Of a stretch of DNA of 5,751 bases, positions 5,562 to 5,751 are shown piece by piece (the first letter of the stretch is position 1; each line of letters opens with the position of its first letter). The position numbers were made by a program, and so were the translations under genes. The notes below the pieces were generated by a model. That model saw only the letters and a program-made list of their open reading frames with translations, was not told where the DNA came from and did no database searches. Source of the DNA: Bacteroidales bacterium (lineage in GTDB: Bacteria; Bacteroidota; Bacteroidia; Bacteroidales; UBA932); contig JAGCCD010000243.1 of assembly GCA_017651785.1 (NCBI GenBank), forward strand, positions 1 to 5,751, read 5' to 3'.

Positions 5562-5738
5562 TTATTCGTCCCCGCTAACCCATACGAGGACGTGACGGTC
5601 GAAGGTCATGTACTCGAGCTTGAGTTCTTCTTCGTAGCCGTCCTTGTTGATGAAGGTGGCGTCCAGCTCTCCCTCGTCGCGGGCGCGGACGTCCTCTATC
5701 TCAATCTGCTCGGCAAAGTCTACGTGGTACTGTGACAT
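5562..5738 (-). CDS. Small acidic hypothetical protein (possibly partial at the 5' end)
   Basis: From ATG 5738-5736 this reads as 58 residues, MSQYHVDFAEQIEIEDVRAR through to VLVWVSGDE, ending at TAA 5564-5562. The frame stays open to the window edge (GTG, TAC, AAG, AAA upstream), so the real start may lie outside. The protein is rich in Asp and Glu, with alternating hydrophobic stretches (LKLEYMTF, HVLVWVS) that suggest a small beta-rich fold. It has no signal peptide, membrane segment or motif I recognise. It is called real because its composition is protein-like, it ends neatly 3 bases from the convergent envC stop, and no other gene occupies this strand. No function is proposed. Confidence 0.6.
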   Translation of the reverse strand: MSQYHVDFAEQIEIEDVRARDEGELDATFINKDGYEEELKLEYMTFDRHVLVWVSGDE

Positions 5739-5751
5739 TTTCTTGTACACG

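Noticed and set aside
1..5751. CRISPR arrays, insertion sequences, transposases or phage genes
   Set aside because: No repeated spacer-like units, terminal inverted repeats or mobile-element proteins were seen on either strand.

Overview
The window looks like chromosomal DNA from a member of the Bacteroidales (Bacteroidota), probably one with a fairly GC-rich genome. The evidence is promoters of the Bacteroidota type (TTTG, about 20 bases, TAnnTTTG), starts mostly without Shine-Dalgarno sequences, an ECF sigma factor followed by an anti-sigma/outer-membrane-barrel hybrid protein, and a TPR protein followed by an EnvC-like murein hydrolase activator. Genus cannot be fixed from the sequence alone.

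Left part (1-1300): the last 13 codons of an unidentified plus-strand gene end at 42. A hairpin terminator with T-runs on both sides separates it from a convergent, membrane-anchored transglutaminase-like protein (147-1064, minus). Upstream of that gene lies a minus-strand tRNA-Pro(TGG) with its own terminator and a full-consensus promoter squeezed between it and the gene before it. The transglutaminase promoter begins inside the tRNA terminator's T-run.

Middle (1293-3048, minus): a two-gene operon, sigma factor first, 4 bases, then a 399-residue protein with a short cytoplasmic N-terminus, one inner-membrane helix, a long Pro/Glu/Ala-rich linker and a C-terminal 8-strand-like outer-membrane barrel. 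This fits the recently described 'dual membrane-spanning anti-sigma' type of Bacteroides, in which one polypeptide is thought to link the outer membrane directly to a cytoplasmic sigma factor. It is the most interesting system in the window.

Right part (3166-5558, plus): divergent from the sigma operon across 117 bases, a secreted TPR protein overlaps by 4 bases with an EnvC-like coiled-coil/degenerate LytM protein. They probably form one envelope or cell-division transcription unit. The TPR gene's best promoter box ends only 7 bases before its start codon, suggesting a leaderless or nearly leaderless mRNA. A small acidic hypothetical ORF (minus) converges on envC, 3 bases away, and may run off the window.

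Taken together, the window pairs an envelope-sensing sigma/anti-sigma module with a divergent peptidoglycan-remodelling unit. Whether the sigma factor controls that unit through the shared intergenic region is an open but testable idea.
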